Assembly: GCF_002221525.1 (NCBI RefSeq)
Contig: NZ_CP011028.1
Coordinates: forward strand, 1,561,001 to 1,625,000
Reading direction: 5' to 3'
Origin: Pseudoalteromonas espejiana DSM 9414
GTDB lineage: Bacteria > Pseudomonadota > Gammaproteobacteria > Enterobacterales > Alteromonadaceae
Length of the DNA: 64,000 nt
Each line of letters begins with the position of its first letter. The stretch's first letter is position 1. The position numbers and the translations under genes are program-made. This document shows, piece by piece, positions 26,411-36,431 of the stretch. The notes beneath the pieces were generated by a model that did no database searches, was not told the origin of the DNA, and worked only from the letters and a program-made list of their open reading frames with translations.

Positions 26411-27775
26411 CTAGAGTTGAACCACATGGTAGTTAAAGTAGTTATTAATAGAGGTTAGGTAAATTAAGGTTAACCCTTGCTTACTAACGGTAAAATTAAT
26501 AGGCGTGTTGTTGCCTACTAACAGTGTATGCGAGCCAGTACTTAAGCTTTTACGCGCCACACTTATTTGGTTTGGTAATGTGAGCCAGCTGCGAGTATCA
26601 GCTTGCTCCGACGCTAAATTGTAAATATTGGCGATTATATTGCCTACATCCCCTGTACTGCGCGCTAGTTCGGCGCGTACTTTTTCTTTAGCAACTAAAC
26701 GTAAAACTTGCCTAGATACACGAGCGGGAATTTGTTGCTCTAAGGTTTTTGCTGCTAATGCTTCTATGTGAACTAAAGGATTGAGCGCTAAACTTTGCGA
26801 ATCTATATTTATGTTATTAAAACTTGAAACATAGGCATTATCTTTATAAACCGGCATGGCTAAGCTATAAAAACGAGCATCCCCACCTGATGTGTAAATA
26901 GGGAGTCGCAATTTAAATTCATCTTGCTTAGGTACTAAGCCCTGTTCAAATAAAACCACAACCTCGCCATGTTGTGCTGCTAAAGGTTTTACATCGCTAA
27001 AGCGGCGCTTAAATTCGTTTAGGTCTTGGGTAAAACCCTGTTTTTTAGCTAAACGCATTACATCTTGTTGTAAATATATATTATTAGGCTGAATCTCTAA
27101 TGCTTTTTTATAATCTATGTATGCATCATCATATTGTTTATCACCTTGGTACAATAAGGCTGATAAATAAAACGTAAATGCATTTTGAAAACCATTTTTA
27201 ATATCACGTGTTACGTTACTCATACTAGGGTAGTGCTGCTGAGCCTGCGCCACTGTATCACTTATTTCTGTTTGGTTATCGGCAAGGGCGTCTACCTGCA
27301 CTTTATTTGCACGGCGTATCTCTACAAGCGCGCCTTCTAAATCATTTTTATATACATAATTAAGCGCTTTATAACTGTGTAACATGCTCATTTCGTAAGC
27401 TGGTGGTACATAGGTAATCGCTGAGTCGTTAGTAAAAAGGGCGTTACTTTGCTCAAGTCCGGCGCTTAGTTGTATTTTTGCCGCTTCACGTTTTGTTTGA
27501 ACCTTGCTGTATACGTTTTCAAATTGTTGTTGTGAAAGACTTTGCTCGTTAGCAAGGTCTTTTAAACGTGCTTGCTCTAATTGGTTAAGTAAATAACTAC
27601 TGTGTAATGTGCTGTTGTTTGCAATAAGTGACTGTGCCTGATCTATATTGTTATTTTTAATTGCGTTTCTTACAGGCGTCATTTGGCTTGCATAGTCGTT
27701 AAATAGGTCGTTAAAGCCTATGGTGCTACATCCACTTAATATAAAACAAATGCTTAAAATTATACTTTGGCGCAC
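26411..27775 (-). CDS. COG3014-family TPR lipoprotein
   Basis: 454 residues beginning with a lipoprotein signal (ICFILSGCSTIG). A helical, TPR-like region follows with one good repeat near residue 210 (YDDAYIDYKKALEIQPNNIYLQQ), and a beta-rich C-terminal part ends the protein. This family is repeatedly found upstream of ycfL-lpoB in marine gammaproteobacteria and is probably an envelope factor. Biochemical role unknown. First gene of the operon; its start follows an intergenic region of 370 bp shared with the DMT gene. Confidence 0.8.
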   Translation of the reverse strand: MRQSIILSICFILSGCSTIGFNDLFNDYASQMTPVRNAIKNNNIDQAQSLIANNSTLHSSYLLNQLEQARLKDLANEQSLSQQQFENVYSKVQTKREAAKIQLSAGLEQSNALFTNDSAITYVPPAYEMSMLHSYKALNYVYKNDLEGALVEIRRANKVQVDALADNQTEISDTVAQAQQHYPSMSNVTRDIKNGFQNAFTFYLSALLYQGDKQYDDAYIDYKKALEIQPNNIYLQQDVMRLAKKQGFTQDLNEFKRRFSDVKPLAAQHGEVVVLFEQGLVPKQDEFKLRLPIYTSGGDARFYSLAMPVYKDNAYVSSFNNINIDSQSLALNPLVHIEALAAKTLEQQIPARVSRQVLRLVAKEKVRAELARSTGDVGNIIANIYNLASEQADTRSWLTLPNQISVARKSLSTGSHTLLVGNNTPINFTVSKQGLTLIYLTSINNYFNYHVVQL

Positions 27776-28147
27776 TGAGCACTCCTATATAGTTAGGTTT
27801 TAAAGATTAACATACTCTGGTTTTTGATTAGCGTGAAATAGTGTAAAAAAACGTAGCCTAAACTTTGCTTTACTTAACATAATTAAGGTAGGCAAATCAT
27901 TATGAACTGCTTGTGAATTTAGCTTGAGTCAAATTAGACATGTATTAATTACGTTTAATAGTTATAACAGCTAAATTAAAAATATAGTTAAAACAATGGC
28001 ATTGCTTTACACACTAAGCGCACACCTGTTTAAATGGCACTCAGTAACCTGAGAATTCTAAAATAAGCCTTTAAGGAGTATTTGGGTTAAATACATACTT
28101 AATAAATAACAAACCTACTAGGTTTAACTTTACGCTTAGGAGCCACC
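27776..28147. promoter_or_regulatory. Divergent intergenic region with a 15-bp palindrome
   Basis: No gene is seen. AAACCTACTAGGTTT at 28111-28125 is a perfect odd-centred palindrome 22 bp before the exporter start, well placed for an operator. The rest is AT-rich and should contain promoters for both flanking operons. Confidence 0.45.
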
Positions 28148-29011
28148 TTGAAAGCCACTTTATACACAGTTATTGCTTTAATTGCGTTTGCCGCAAACTC
28201 ATTACTTTGCAGAATGGCATTAGCGCAAGGGCATATAGATGCATGGAACTTTACTGTTATTCGTTTATTAAGTGGTGCGGCTTGCTTGGGCTTAATTATG
28301 TTTTTTTACACCTACAAACTAAAACGCCAAGGAGCATTTGATACTGCTATTTTAAACGATACTGGCAGCTGGCGAAGTAGTATTAGCTTATTAATTTATG
28401 CTCTATGTTTTTCGATAGCCTACGTAGAGCTCGATACAGGAACTGGCGCGCTTATTTTATTCTCGGCAGTGCAGTTGACCATGATAGGCTGGGGAATTTA
28501 TAAAAAAGAGCGCTTAAGCCGCGTGCAATGGGTCGCCTTTTTTGCTGCGTTAGCTGGTTTTGTGTATTTAATGCTGCCTTCAGCGGCTGTGCCTTCACTT
28601 TTTGGTGCTTCGCTTATGGCCTTAAGTGGAATAGCGTGGGGTATTTATAGCATTCGCGGTAAAGTGTGCGTTTCACCGCTTCGTACTACGGGGTTTAACT
28701 TTATACGCAGTTTGGTGGCAATTCCTATTTTATTATTAGTGGGTATGGCCTATATAAAAACAGTGAGCTTAGAAGGTGTTTTATTGGCAAGTGCCTCTGG
28801 GGCTATTGCCTCCGGCATAGGTTACAGTATTTGGTATGTGGCTATGCCACTACTTAAAAGTACGCAAGCTGCTGTTGTGCAATTATGTGTGCCGGTACTT
28901 GCCGCAGTAGCCGGTGTGCTGTTTTTATCGGAGCAATTAATAATTGAATTTGTGATAGCAAGCTCAGTTATATTAGGCTCTGTATGTGTGTTTATATTAA
29001 ATAAAAAGTAA
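28148..29011 (+). CDS. EamA/DMT-superfamily membrane transporter
   Basis: 287 residues with about ten transmembrane helices in two EamA repeats (ALIAFAANSLLCRMAL at the start; GIAWGIYSIRGK and YSIWYVAMPLLKSTQAA in the second half). Substrate unknown; relatives export amino acids or other metabolites. The start is TTG 28148, supported by AGGAG five bases upstream and by the first helix beginning right after it. A palindrome precedes it. Confidence 0.8.
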   Translation: MKATLYTVIALIAFAANSLLCRMALAQGHIDAWNFTVIRLLSGAACLGLIMFFYTYKLKRQGAFDTAILNDTGSWRSSISLLIYALCFSIAYVELDTGTGALILFSAVQLTMIGWGIYKKERLSRVQWVAFFAALAGFVYLMLPSAAVPSLFGASLMALSGIAWGIYSIRGKVCVSPLRTTGFNFIRSLVAIPILLLVGMAYIKTVSLEGVLLASASGAIASGIGYSIWYVAMPLLKSTQAAVVQLCVPVLAAVAGVLFLSEQLIIEFVIASSVILGSVCVFILNKK

Positions 29012-29012
29012 C

Positions 29013-29040
29013 GTAAAAGCCCGTTTTAAGGCGGGCTTAC
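29013..29040 (-). terminator. Terminator hairpin at the end of the M15 peptidase gene
   Basis: AAGCCCG/CGGGCTT (29017-29023 with 29032-29038), with TTTT on the minus side. The hairpin overlaps the M15 stop codon and also lies just past the convergent DMT gene. Confidence 0.6.
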
Positions 29041-29712
29041 ATTAGTTACAAAACGCTTATAGAGTGCGGGTAAATTTTTTAAAATAGCCGACTTACCCAG
29101 TAAATCACTCTCATTTATGCATTCAAAAAGAACCTCTTCGGTTAGTGCTTCAGCTAATAACTTTGATTGCTGTATGTGACTTATATGCCAAAGCTCTGGG
29201 GCAACACCGCCTAAATCGTGCTTGTAAGGGCGGTAAAAACCAAATTTAGCTAAGTGTGTATCAAGCCATTTGCTAAGCGCTGCAAACGGCCCACCCGGTA
29301 AATACTCTGAAGGCGTTAGCTGTAGTTGGTAATCATCACTTACGGCTGCTTTATCAAATATATCGAGATCAGTGCCTAAATGATGCCTACTTGCACCTGG
29401 TAGCGCAGAGTAGAGCATAATAGCAGTGCATTTATCTATATCGGTTAAGGCGCTTAAATCAAGCTGTTGTTGCTGCTTGTTTAAAACAGGGCGACGACCC
29501 GAAAATTTATTGTTCCAAATCATGGCTTGGCGATTAAAGTCTCTGAAGCTCGAGGCAATGGTCAGCTCAAATCCAGCTGTTTTAGCGGCATTTTGTAGCG
29601 CTAAAAAATCGTCGATAATTTTACTGTGTAAACGATGATTTTGAATAGCACTTAAATGTGTATCACTTTTACCTGTAATACACAGTGCTAATGAGTGATT
29701 TGTTGGCGCCAT
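29026..29712 (-). CDS. M15-family D-alanyl-D-alanine carboxypeptidase-like peptidase
   Basis: 228 residues. SSFRDFNRQAMIWNNKFSG, the zinc-binding SRHHLGTDLDIFD and ELWHISH match the M15B (VanY/DdcY) fold that trims peptidoglycan peptides. No clear signal peptide is seen at the N-terminus ([14 protein letters not shown]), so its location is uncertain. The start shares a base with the dapE stop. It is the last gene of a five-gene operon. Confidence 0.85.
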   Translation of the reverse strand: MAPTNHSLALCITGKSDTHLSAIQNHRLHSKIIDDFLALQNAAKTAGFELTIASSFRDFNRQAMIWNNKFSGRRPVLNKQQQQLDLSALTDIDKCTAIMLYSALPGASRHHLGTDLDIFDKAAVSDDYQLQLTPSEYLPGGPFAALSKWLDTHLAKFGFYRPYKHDLGGVAPELWHISHIQQSKLLAEALTEEVLFECINESDLLGKSAILKNLPALYKRFVTNVSPP

Positions 29713-30842
29713 TAGGTTAACAGTTGCTCTAGTATTTGCTCATAAATATCAGCAAGGGCAATTAAATCGTCGGTGCTTACGCATTCATCTACTTTATGAA
29801 TAGTGGCATTACGCGGGCCAAGTTCGATAACCTTAGCACCTGTTTGAGCAATAAAGCGCCCATCAGAAGTACCGCCCGTGGTTTCTAAGTTAGTCGTAAT
29901 CCCGGTGACAGATTTAATCGCGTTTACGGTAGCATCAACAAGTGGCCCGTGTTCGGTAATAAAGGGTAAACCATTCACTATCCAACTTAACTCATAGTTT
30001 AAATTGTGTTTTTGCAAAATAGTATTAACACGTTCTTGCAATTGCTCATGTGTAACTTCGGTACTAAATCTAAAGTTAAATTGCACATCAAGCTCACCAG
30101 GAATGACATTCCCCGCGCCTGTGCCGCCATTAATGTTTGATACCTGAAAGCTAGTTGCAGGGAAAAACGCATTGCCGTTATCCCACACTGTTTGGCTAAG
30201 TTCAGTTATTGCAGGGGAGGCTATATGTATAGGGTTTTGTGCTAAATGTGGGTAAGCTACATGGCCTTGTACGCCTTTTACCTTTAAAAAACCAGTAAGC
30301 GAGCCACGGCGGCCATTTTTTACAACATCGCCTAGTACATCACGTGATGAAGGTTCACCTACCAGGCACATGTCAATTTTTTCACCGCGTGCTTCTAGTG
30401 TGTCTATAACGCGAGTTGTACCATTAATAAATGGGCCTTCCTCGTCTGAGGTAATCAAAAAAGAGATAGAGCCTTTATGGTTCGGGTTTTTAGTTACAAA
30501 CCGCTCAGTTGCAACAAGCATTGCAGCTAAAGAGCCTTTCATATCGGCTGCGCCACGGCCATGGAGTAAGCCATCTGAAATTAAGCCAGAAAAAGGCGGG
30601 TGCTGCCAGTTTTTCTCAGGCCCAGTAGGCACTACATCGGTATGCCCTGCAAAACAAAAGTGCGGAGATTGTGTGCCTTTACGTGCCCATGTATTAAGCG
30701 TATCGGTAAAAAAAAGTGACTCAATATTAAAGCCAACTGCTTTTAAACGCTCGTTCATCATTTGTTGGCAACCCGCATCTTCTGGGGTTACCGATTCGCG
30801 TTGAATAAGCGCTTGTGCGAGTGCAATTACATCATTTGTCAT
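29712..30842 (-). CDS. dapE: Succinyl-diaminopimelate desuccinylase
   Basis: 376 residues, matching the family length. It hydrolyses N-succinyl-LL-DAP in lysine and peptidoglycan precursor synthesis. The di-zinc motifs [20 protein letters not shown] and TSDEEG are present, and GGTSDGRF and the terminal HKVDE complete the M20 active site. It overlaps the arsC-like gene and the M15 gene by one base each. Confidence 0.95.
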   Translation of the reverse strand: MTNDVIALAQALIQRESVTPEDAGCQQMMNERLKAVGFNIESLFFTDTLNTWARKGTQSPHFCFAGHTDVVPTGPEKNWQHPPFSGLISDGLLHGRGAADMKGSLAAMLVATERFVTKNPNHKGSISFLITSDEEGPFINGTTRVIDTLEARGEKIDMCLVGEPSSRDVLGDVVKNGRRGSLTGFLKVKGVQGHVAYPHLAQNPIHIASPAITELSQTVWDNGNAFFPATSFQVSNINGGTGAGNVIPGELDVQFNFRFSTEVTHEQLQERVNTILQKHNLNYELSWIVNGLPFITEHGPLVDATVNAIKSVTGITTNLETTGGTSDGRFIAQTGAKVIELGPRNATIHKVDECVSTDDLIALADIYEQILEQLLT

Positions 30843-31186
30843 TATTTAAAAATCTCATCGTATTGCGCGGCTATAAATCCTAAGTGGTAGCTGTTGTTAT
30901 TTACGAGCACAGGGCGTTTTATCATTGCTGGCTGCTCAACAAGAAGCTCAATTGCTGACACTTTAGTAAGGCTTTGCTTTTGTTCATCACTAAGTGCGCG
31001 ATACGTTGTACCTCGTTTATTAACCAGTTGTTCCCAATCAAGCTGCTTGGCAAACTCACTGACCATTTTTTCATTTACACCGTCTTTTCGGTAATCATGA
31101 AAGGTATAGTCTATGTTGTTATCGGCTAAGTATTTTTTAGCTTTTTTAATTGTGTCGCAATTGCTAATGCCGTAAAGAGTGATCAT
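30842..31186 (-). CDS. ArsC/Spx-like reductase, YffB family
   Basis: 114 residues of thioredoxin fold starting [20 protein letters not shown], with the single Cys of the YffB/ArsC_like group and a conserved KRPVLV loop near residue 92. In E. coli yffB lies next to dapE, as here. It is thought to be a glutathione-dependent thiol reductase rather than a true arsenate reductase. Confidence 0.88.
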   Translation of the reverse strand: MITLYGISNCDTIKKAKKYLADNNIDYTFHDYRKDGVNEKMVSEFAKQLDWEQLVNKRGTTYRALSDEQKQSLTKVSAIELLVEQPAMIKRPVLVNNNSYHLGFIAAQYDEIFK

Positions 31187-31190
31187 AAAT

Positions 31191-31688
31191 TCAATTCTTC
31201 TTAATAATTGATAATAAAGGGTCTACACCCGCGTTAACATGCGAGTGTGAATAATAAAAGCTACCTAAGTTATGGCCATTTAATAAAACTAAGCTACCAA
31301 TTAGAGGTGCATCTAGCTCACGTAAATCAAAATAGGCTAAGCGTTGCCCTTTTGTAATTTTACTGCCATTTAACTGTGCAATATGTGTGTGTGTAATGTG
31401 TTGCTCTGGAGTAATTGATAAATTTATCAATACTTTTAGACCATTATTGGCTTGCAGAATAAACTCGCACCCTGCATTTTTTACTTGCACTAAGGTGCCA
31501 TCAAAGGGGGCTAAAATTTTATGGTTACTTAGCGAAACCATAGCGGTAGGACCTAAAGTAGAGAACTTGAAAAAAGGCTCAGGATGTTGGTTTAAATCCA
31601 TCACCTTGCCACTAAAAGGGCTGGTTATTTTTATTGCGGTGGCGGGAAGTTTGTTTTGCGCCAAATATTCAACAGCAGTGGCTTTCAT
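31191..31688 (-). CDS. EIIA-glucose-like protein lacking both active-site histidines
   Basis: 165 residues resembling the Crr/EIIA-Glc domain: SPFSGKVMDL near residue 23, MVSLSNHKILAPFDGTLVQV and the loop GCEFILQANNGLKVLINLSI. In EIIA-Glc the latter holds the phosphate-handling His75 and phospho-acceptor His90. Here the aligned residues are Cys74 and Asn89, so it should not carry phosphate. It could be a regulatory or binding pseudoenzyme. It lies directly between an ACT-domain gene and the yffB-like gene, with almost no spacing. Confidence 0.7.
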   Translation of the reverse strand: MKATAVEYLAQNKLPATAIKITSPFSGKVMDLNQHPEPFFKFSTLGPTAMVSLSNHKILAPFDGTLVQVKNAGCEFILQANNGLKVLINLSITPEQHITHTHIAQLNGSKITKGQRLAYFDLRELDAPLIGSLVLLNGHNLGSFYYSHSHVNAGVDPLLSIIKKN

Positions 31689-32078
31689 TTATTGATCTAC
31701 CACTAAGTTATAACCATCACTTTTAAGTGCACTGATGGCTTGCTGTGCAGTATGCTTTTTTACCAAAATGTAATCTGTATCGTAAGTCGAAATAGAAAAA
31801 ATAGAAATATTAGCCTTGGCCAATACGCCTGAGATATTTGCCATAATCCCTGTTAAAGAAAATCCCAAAGGGCCTACTACTTCGAGTGCTTGCCAGTCAG
31901 GCTCGGTATCTAAACAATCTATATTAAAACTGCTAGGGCACACTATTGATAACTCATCATGTGTTTTAGAAATAAAAAATAATGGTAATTTTAATAGTTC
32001 GCCCGGAATGTCAGCATCTACCTCTAAACTATGAATAGATAAAAGTGTGCTGTGTAATTGTAATGTTTGTTTTGACAT
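31689..32078 (-). CDS. ACT-domain protein (CASTOR/ACT_7-like)
   Basis: 129 residues. The C-terminal half (EVVGPLGFSLTGIMANISGVLAKANISIFSISTYDTDYILVKK region) has the beta-alpha-beta pattern of ACT domains that bind amino acids; the N-terminal half forms a related module. It has no catalytic domain, so it is probably a small ligand-binding regulator. It begins the operon ending in dapE, where lysine or diaminopimelate would be a sensible ligand, but this is only inference. Confidence 0.75.
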   Translation of the reverse strand: MSKQTLQLHSTLLSIHSLEVDADIPGELLKLPLFFISKTHDELSIVCPSSFNIDCLDTEPDWQALEVVGPLGFSLTGIMANISGVLAKANISIFSISTYDTDYILVKKHTAQQAISALKSDGYNLVVDQ

Positions 32079-32243
32079 TAAAAGCCTGCGAACAGCATTG
32101 ATAGTCAGTTAATAGTATAGATTATTGACATCGAATTAAAGGTGTAAAGGCGACTAAAATGAGGGTTATGAAGTTGCTTGCTATAAGAATTTAAAACTTA
32201 CCCACAATTTCTGTGGATAACTATGGGAATTGGTAGGTATAAA

Positions 32244-32285
32244 TAGCCTAACTAACTAATTATAAAGTAAATATTAGCTAGGCTA
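32244..32285 (-). terminator. Probable terminator hairpin after pta
   Basis: On the minus strand TAGCCTAGCTAA pairs with TTAGTTAGGCTA (12 bp, one G-U) followed by a short T stretch. It lies 20 nt past the pta stop. Confidence 0.55.
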
Positions 32286-32304
32286 TAAAAAGCACTAGTT
32301 TGCT

Positions 32305-34464
32305 TTATGCGTTTTCAAGCGCTTCAACTTGGGCAGCCTGAATGGCTGTTAGAGCAATAGTATACACAATGTCATCTACTAAAGCGCCGCGGCTTAAGTC
32401 GTTAACAGGTTTGCGCATTCCTTGTAGCATTGGGCCAATACTAATTAAGTCGGCACTTCGTTGCACAGCCTTGTAAGTGGTATTACCGGTATTAAGATCT
32501 GGGAATATAAATACCGTTGCCTTCCCTGCTACTGGGCTATTTGGTGCCTTTTTAAGTGCTACGTTTTCCATAATTGCCGCGTCGTATTGAAGCGGGCCAT
32601 CAATAATTAGGTCAGGGCGTTTTTGTTGTGCAATTTGTGTCGCTTCACGTACTTTTTCAACATCGGCACCTGTACCTGACGTACCAGTGCTGTAGCTGAT
32701 CATGGCAACACGTGGCTCAATACCAAATGCAGCAGCAGAGTCGGCAGATTGAATTGCAATATCAGCCAATTGTTCAGCATTAGGGTCTGGGTTTATTGCA
32801 CAATCACCGTAAACAAGTACTTGGTCAGGTAAAAGCATAAAAAATACCGACGATACAAGTGATGAACCCGGCGCTGTTTTAATAAGCTGTAAAGGAGGGC
32901 GAATAGTATTGGCCGTGGTGTTAACCGCACCTGATACTAAACCATCAACTTTACCTTGCTCAAGCATCATGGTGCCAAGCACAACGTTATCTTGTAATTG
33001 CTCTTGCGCAACCACTTCTGTTAGGCCTTTGCTTTTACGAATTTCGACCATAGGGGCAACGTAATCGTTAATGACCGACTTAGGCTCAATAATGCTTACA
33101 TGTTCGTTAAGCTCTATACCTTGCTGCTCGGCAATACGCATAATTTCTTCACGTTCGCCTAATAAAATAGTTTTTGCAATACCACGTTGGCCACAAATTG
33201 CAGCGGCTTTTATTGTACGTGGCTCGTTACCTTCAGGCAGTACAACGGTTTTAGCTGCTTTACGTGCTTTATCGGTAAGTAAATACCTAAACGCAGGCGG
33301 AGAGAGCTTACGTGTTTTACCCACACTTTTAGCAAGCGTATCTAACCAGTCTGAATCTATGTATTGCGCGTTATGATCTTTTACTTTTTCGATGCGTTGG
33401 TCATCGTCACTTGGCACTTCCATATTAAAGTTATGGAGCAATAACGAAGTGCGCCAAGTATCTGCATCAGTTGCAAGTATTGGTAAGCCAGTTTGCATTG
33501 CTTGCTCACACAGCGCCATTATACGCGGCTCTGGCTCAAAACCACCGGTAAGCAATATTGCACCAATTTTAGTACCATTCATGGCTGATAAACACGCCGC
33601 GACAAGTATGTCTGAGCGATCGCCTGGCGTTACTAATAAAGCACCCGGAGTAAAGTGGTTCAAAATGTTAGATACTGTACGAGCACAAAATGTAATACGG
33701 CGCAAACGACGATGTAGCATGTCGCCTTCGTTGATAATCGTTGCTTTTAAATACGCGCTTAAGTCTTTTACGCGCGGGGCAACTAGGTCAAAATCCCATG
33801 GTATTGCACCAAGTAGCATAAACGGATTTTTTCTAAAAATAGGTAAAGACGCTAAACGATTTAGTTCGTGATCCAGCTCTTCAGGTTTATACGAATCAAC
33901 TAAATCTGCGCGGGCGCGGCCTTCTTCATCGAGAGGGGCGTTTACCTTATTAAATATACAACCTAATACACGTGCGTGGTCTATACCGCCATAGTAGCCA
34001 GCGGCTATTTCTAGACGATCTTCTATTTGCGTAATACTGTAATTACCTGGGGTAAGTACAAATACGATTTCTGCGCCTAACGTCTGTGCAATTTCTCTAT
34101 TTACTCGTCCAGCATAAGGTTGACGACGCGTAGGTACCATGCCTTCAATAATGGCTACTTCGTCATCGTTTATTTTACTTTCAAAGCGTTCAACAATTTC
34201 TTCTAGTAAGTCATCGCCTTTGCCATCACCAATCATTTGCTCAGCGTAGTTTAAAGCAAATGGGGTAGGCGGGGTGATAGATGAGCCTTGCATAACAATT
34301 TGCGTTGACTTTTCAGGGCCTGTTTCGCCTGTGCGAGGTTGCGCAATAGGTTTGAAAAAATTAACTTTAACTGTTTTTTGCTCAAGTGCGCGCACTAAAC
34401 CAACCGAAACAGAGGTTAAACCAACACCGGTAGAGACCGGTATTAACATAATACGACGAGCCAT
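32305..34464 (-). CDS. pta: Phosphate acetyltransferase (long form)
   Basis: 719 residues, the long gammaproteobacterial Pta. Its parts are an N-terminal BioD-like P-loop domain ([19 protein letters not shown]), a central DRTGG domain ([15 protein letters not shown] near residue 280), and the C-terminal catalytic PTA_PTB domain ([32 protein letters not shown]). It interconverts acetyl-CoA and acetyl phosphate. The start lies 2 nt after ackA, giving the common ackA-pta operon. Confidence 0.95.
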   Translation of the reverse strand: MARRIMLIPVSTGVGLTSVSVGLVRALEQKTVKVNFFKPIAQPRTGETGPEKSTQIVMQGSSITPPTPFALNYAEQMIGDGKGDDLLEEIVERFESKINDDEVAIIEGMVPTRRQPYAGRVNREIAQTLGAEIVFVLTPGNYSITQIEDRLEIAAGYYGGIDHARVLGCIFNKVNAPLDEEGRARADLVDSYKPEELDHELNRLASLPIFRKNPFMLLGAIPWDFDLVAPRVKDLSAYLKATIINEGDMLHRRLRRITFCARTVSNILNHFTPGALLVTPGDRSDILVAACLSAMNGTKIGAILLTGGFEPEPRIMALCEQAMQTGLPILATDADTWRTSLLLHNFNMEVPSDDDQRIEKVKDHNAQYIDSDWLDTLAKSVGKTRKLSPPAFRYLLTDKARKAAKTVVLPEGNEPRTIKAAAICGQRGIAKTILLGEREEIMRIAEQQGIELNEHVSIIEPKSVINDYVAPMVEIRKSKGLTEVVAQEQLQDNVVLGTMMLEQGKVDGLVSGAVNTTANTIRPPLQLIKTAPGSSLVSSVFFMLLPDQVLVYGDCAINPDPNAEQLADIAIQSADSAAAFGIEPRVAMISYSTGTSGTGADVEKVREATQIAQQKRPDLIIDGPLQYDAAIMENVALKKAPNSPVAGKATVFIFPDLNTGNTTYKAVQRSADLISIGPMLQGMRKPVNDLSRGALVDDIVYTIALTAIQAAQVEALENA

Positions 34465-34466
34465 AA

Positions 34467-35696
34467 TTAAAGCTCCTTTACAATGTTTGCAGCATCAAGA
34501 GCAATAACCCACTCTTCATTGGTTGGCATAACAACGGCTTTAGTTGCTGCAGTCGCAGAACTAATAACGCCTTCATTGCCAAAGCGTGCGTCTAGGTTGG
34601 CTTGCTTGTCGCAATCTAACCCTAAAAATGCCAGCTGAGTAATTACTTTTTCGCGGATAATATCTGAGTTTTCACCTATGCCGCCGGTAAAAATAAGTGC
34701 ATCTAATGTTTGTAATGGCACCATGTATGCTGCAATTTGTTTTGCAAGGCGGTAGCAAAAAATATCAAGGGCTAGCGCTGCTTTTTCGTGACCTGCAACT
34801 GCGGCTTCTTCAATTGTTCTACAGTCGTTTGAAAGCTCGCTTATACCTAGCAAACCACTTTCTTTATTGAGTAGGTTATCGATTTGTTTTGCGTCGTAAT
34901 TAAGCTGTGTTGTTAAAAAATTAAATAAGCCTGGGTCTATGTCGCCACTGCGAGTACCCATAACTAAACCTGCTAACGGCGTTAAGCCCATGCTGGTATC
35001 AACACTTTTGCCACCTTTAATCGCACACACCGAACAACCATTACCTAAATGCGCACTAATAAAGTTACTTTGCTCTACCTGTTTACCAATTAACTTAGCA
35101 GTTTGACCTGCCACATAATAATGGCTTGTACCGTGCATACCGTAACGACGAACGCCGTGCTCAGTGTACAGCTTATAAGGTAGGGCATATAGGTAAGCTA
35201 CTTTGTCCATTGTTTGGTGGAACGCGGTATCAAACACGGCAACTTGTGGTAAACCTGCAAAAGAAGCTTGCGCAGATGAAATACCGAGTAAATTTGCATG
35301 GCCGTGGAGTGGGGCAAGGCTTGAAGCATCTGAAATGCCTGCAATCACTTTATCATCGACTAATGCCGATTTTGTAAAGTGCTCGCCACCATGAACAACG
35401 CGGTGGCCTACAGCAATTAAGTGCTCATCTAAGTTATGATCTTTTATTAAGCCCACTAGCGTATTAATGGCTTCTGCATGTGCTTGATTAGCGCTTAGGT
35501 CAATAATTGTTTTATTGCCTTGGTACTTATATTTAATTGATGGAGTGTCTGAGCCAAGTCGCTCAGCTAAGCCAGAAATGATTTCATGACCGTTATTAGC
35601 GTCAATAATGGCAAATTTTAAACTTGAACTACCACAATTTAATACTAAAACGTGTTGTGACTTAGAAGGCGTAGTTGGCATAGATACAGTTTCCAT
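34467..35696 (-). CDS. ackA: Acetate kinase
   Basis: About 409 residues, ASKHA fold; it makes ATP from acetyl phosphate. [42 protein letters not shown] and TGGIGENS are all intact. The frame opens at TTG 35702, but ATG 35696 or ATG 35681 (MPTTPSKSQ) are more likely starts; neither has an ideal ribosome-binding site. It is followed after 2 nt by pta, and yfbV is divergent, as in E. coli. Confidence 0.95.
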   Translation of the reverse strand: METVSMPTTPSKSQHVLVLNCGSSSLKFAIIDANNGHEIISGLAERLGSDTPSIKYKYQGNKTIIDLSANQAHAEAINTLVGLIKDHNLDEHLIAVGHRVVHGGEHFTKSALVDDKVIAGISDASSLAPLHGHANLLGISSAQASFAGLPQVAVFDTAFHQTMDKVAYLYALPYKLYTEHGVRRYGMHGTSHYYVAGQTAKLIGKQVEQSNFISAHLGNGCSVCAIKGGKSVDTSMGLTPLAGLVMGTRSGDIDPGLFNFLTTQLNYDAKQIDNLLNKESGLLGISELSNDCRTIEEAAVAGHEKAALALDIFCYRLAKQIAAYMVPLQTLDALIFTGGIGENSDIIREKVITQLAFLGLDCDKQANLDARFGNEGVISSATAATKAVVMPTNEEWVIALDAANIVKEL

Positions 35697-35981
35697 AAAC
35701 AATAAATTTAGTAAGTGTATGTTAAGGTATTAACAATACACTTTAGGTGCAATTAACGTGTAACTTGGCGCTCATTAAATTTGTTTAGTAAGCGACTAAA
35801 GTCTAGTTGTAAAGCAGGCTATTTTACCCCAGTTAATAAATTTAGTTTAGTGTTTAGTCGCTTATATATACAAAAATAATAACTTTTACCGGTAAAGTGT
35901 TAAGCCATAATTATGTGTTACACTTATCAATAGTGGCACGCTTAGCGCTACTGTGTTTATAAAGTTTAGATGTGAGGAGTC

Positions 35982-36431
35982 ATGATGCAAAAAAGTGTGA
36001 TGTCACAATTACAAACGGGTAGGTTATACGCAAAAAAATGGCCTATGCGTAAAGAGTTAGCGCCGCTGTTTAATGAGTTTAAAGTCATTAAAGCAACTGA
36101 GCTGGCAATTACTGTAATGCCTATTTTGGCAATGCTTACTCTTTTTTTTCAGCTTAACTATTTAGGCCCTGACTTTTTACCGCAAGCGATTGCCAGCGCT
36201 TTGTTTTTTTTATCCCTCCCGCTACAAGGCTTATTTTGGTTAGGTAAACGCGCCCAAACTGAGCTAGAGCCAAACATGCAAAAATGGTACAACGATTTGT
36301 ATACCAAAATGGTCGCAAATGGCTACCAAGCACAGTTAAGTGAAAACAAGCCCCGTTATATGGAGCTTGCTAGTTTATTAAAAGATATGTTTGATAAAAT
36401 GGATAAAGCGTTTACTAAAGAGCAATTTTAG
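35982..36431 (+). CDS. yfbV: UPF0208 membrane protein YfbV
   Basis: 149 residues matching YfbV: SQLQTGRLYAKKWPMRKELAP, two transmembrane helices (about residues 43-65 and 70-90) and a cytoplasmic tail rich in Lys and Met. In E. coli it helps insulate the Ter macrodomain, but that role is species-dependent. Ribosome-binding site TGAGGAG; the start is one of two adjacent ATGs. Its end overlaps the convergent rlmA by 17 bp. Confidence 0.9.
   Translation: MMQKSVMSQLQTGRLYAKKWPMRKELAPLFNEFKVIKATELAITVMPILAMLTLFFQLNYLGPDFLPQAIASALFFLSLPLQGLFWLGKRAQTELEPNMQKWYNDLYTKMVANGYQAQLSENKPRYMELASLLKDMFDKMDKAFTKEQF

Noticed and set aside
32212..32220. TGTGGATAA, a perfect DnaA-box sequence (reverse strand TTATCCACA)
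   Set aside because: A single box with no cluster, AT-rich unwinding region or dnaA/gidA neighbours; a 9-mer is expected by chance.
33392..33871. 159-codon frame opposite pta
   Set aside because: Wholly inside pta with all domains present; no independent signal.
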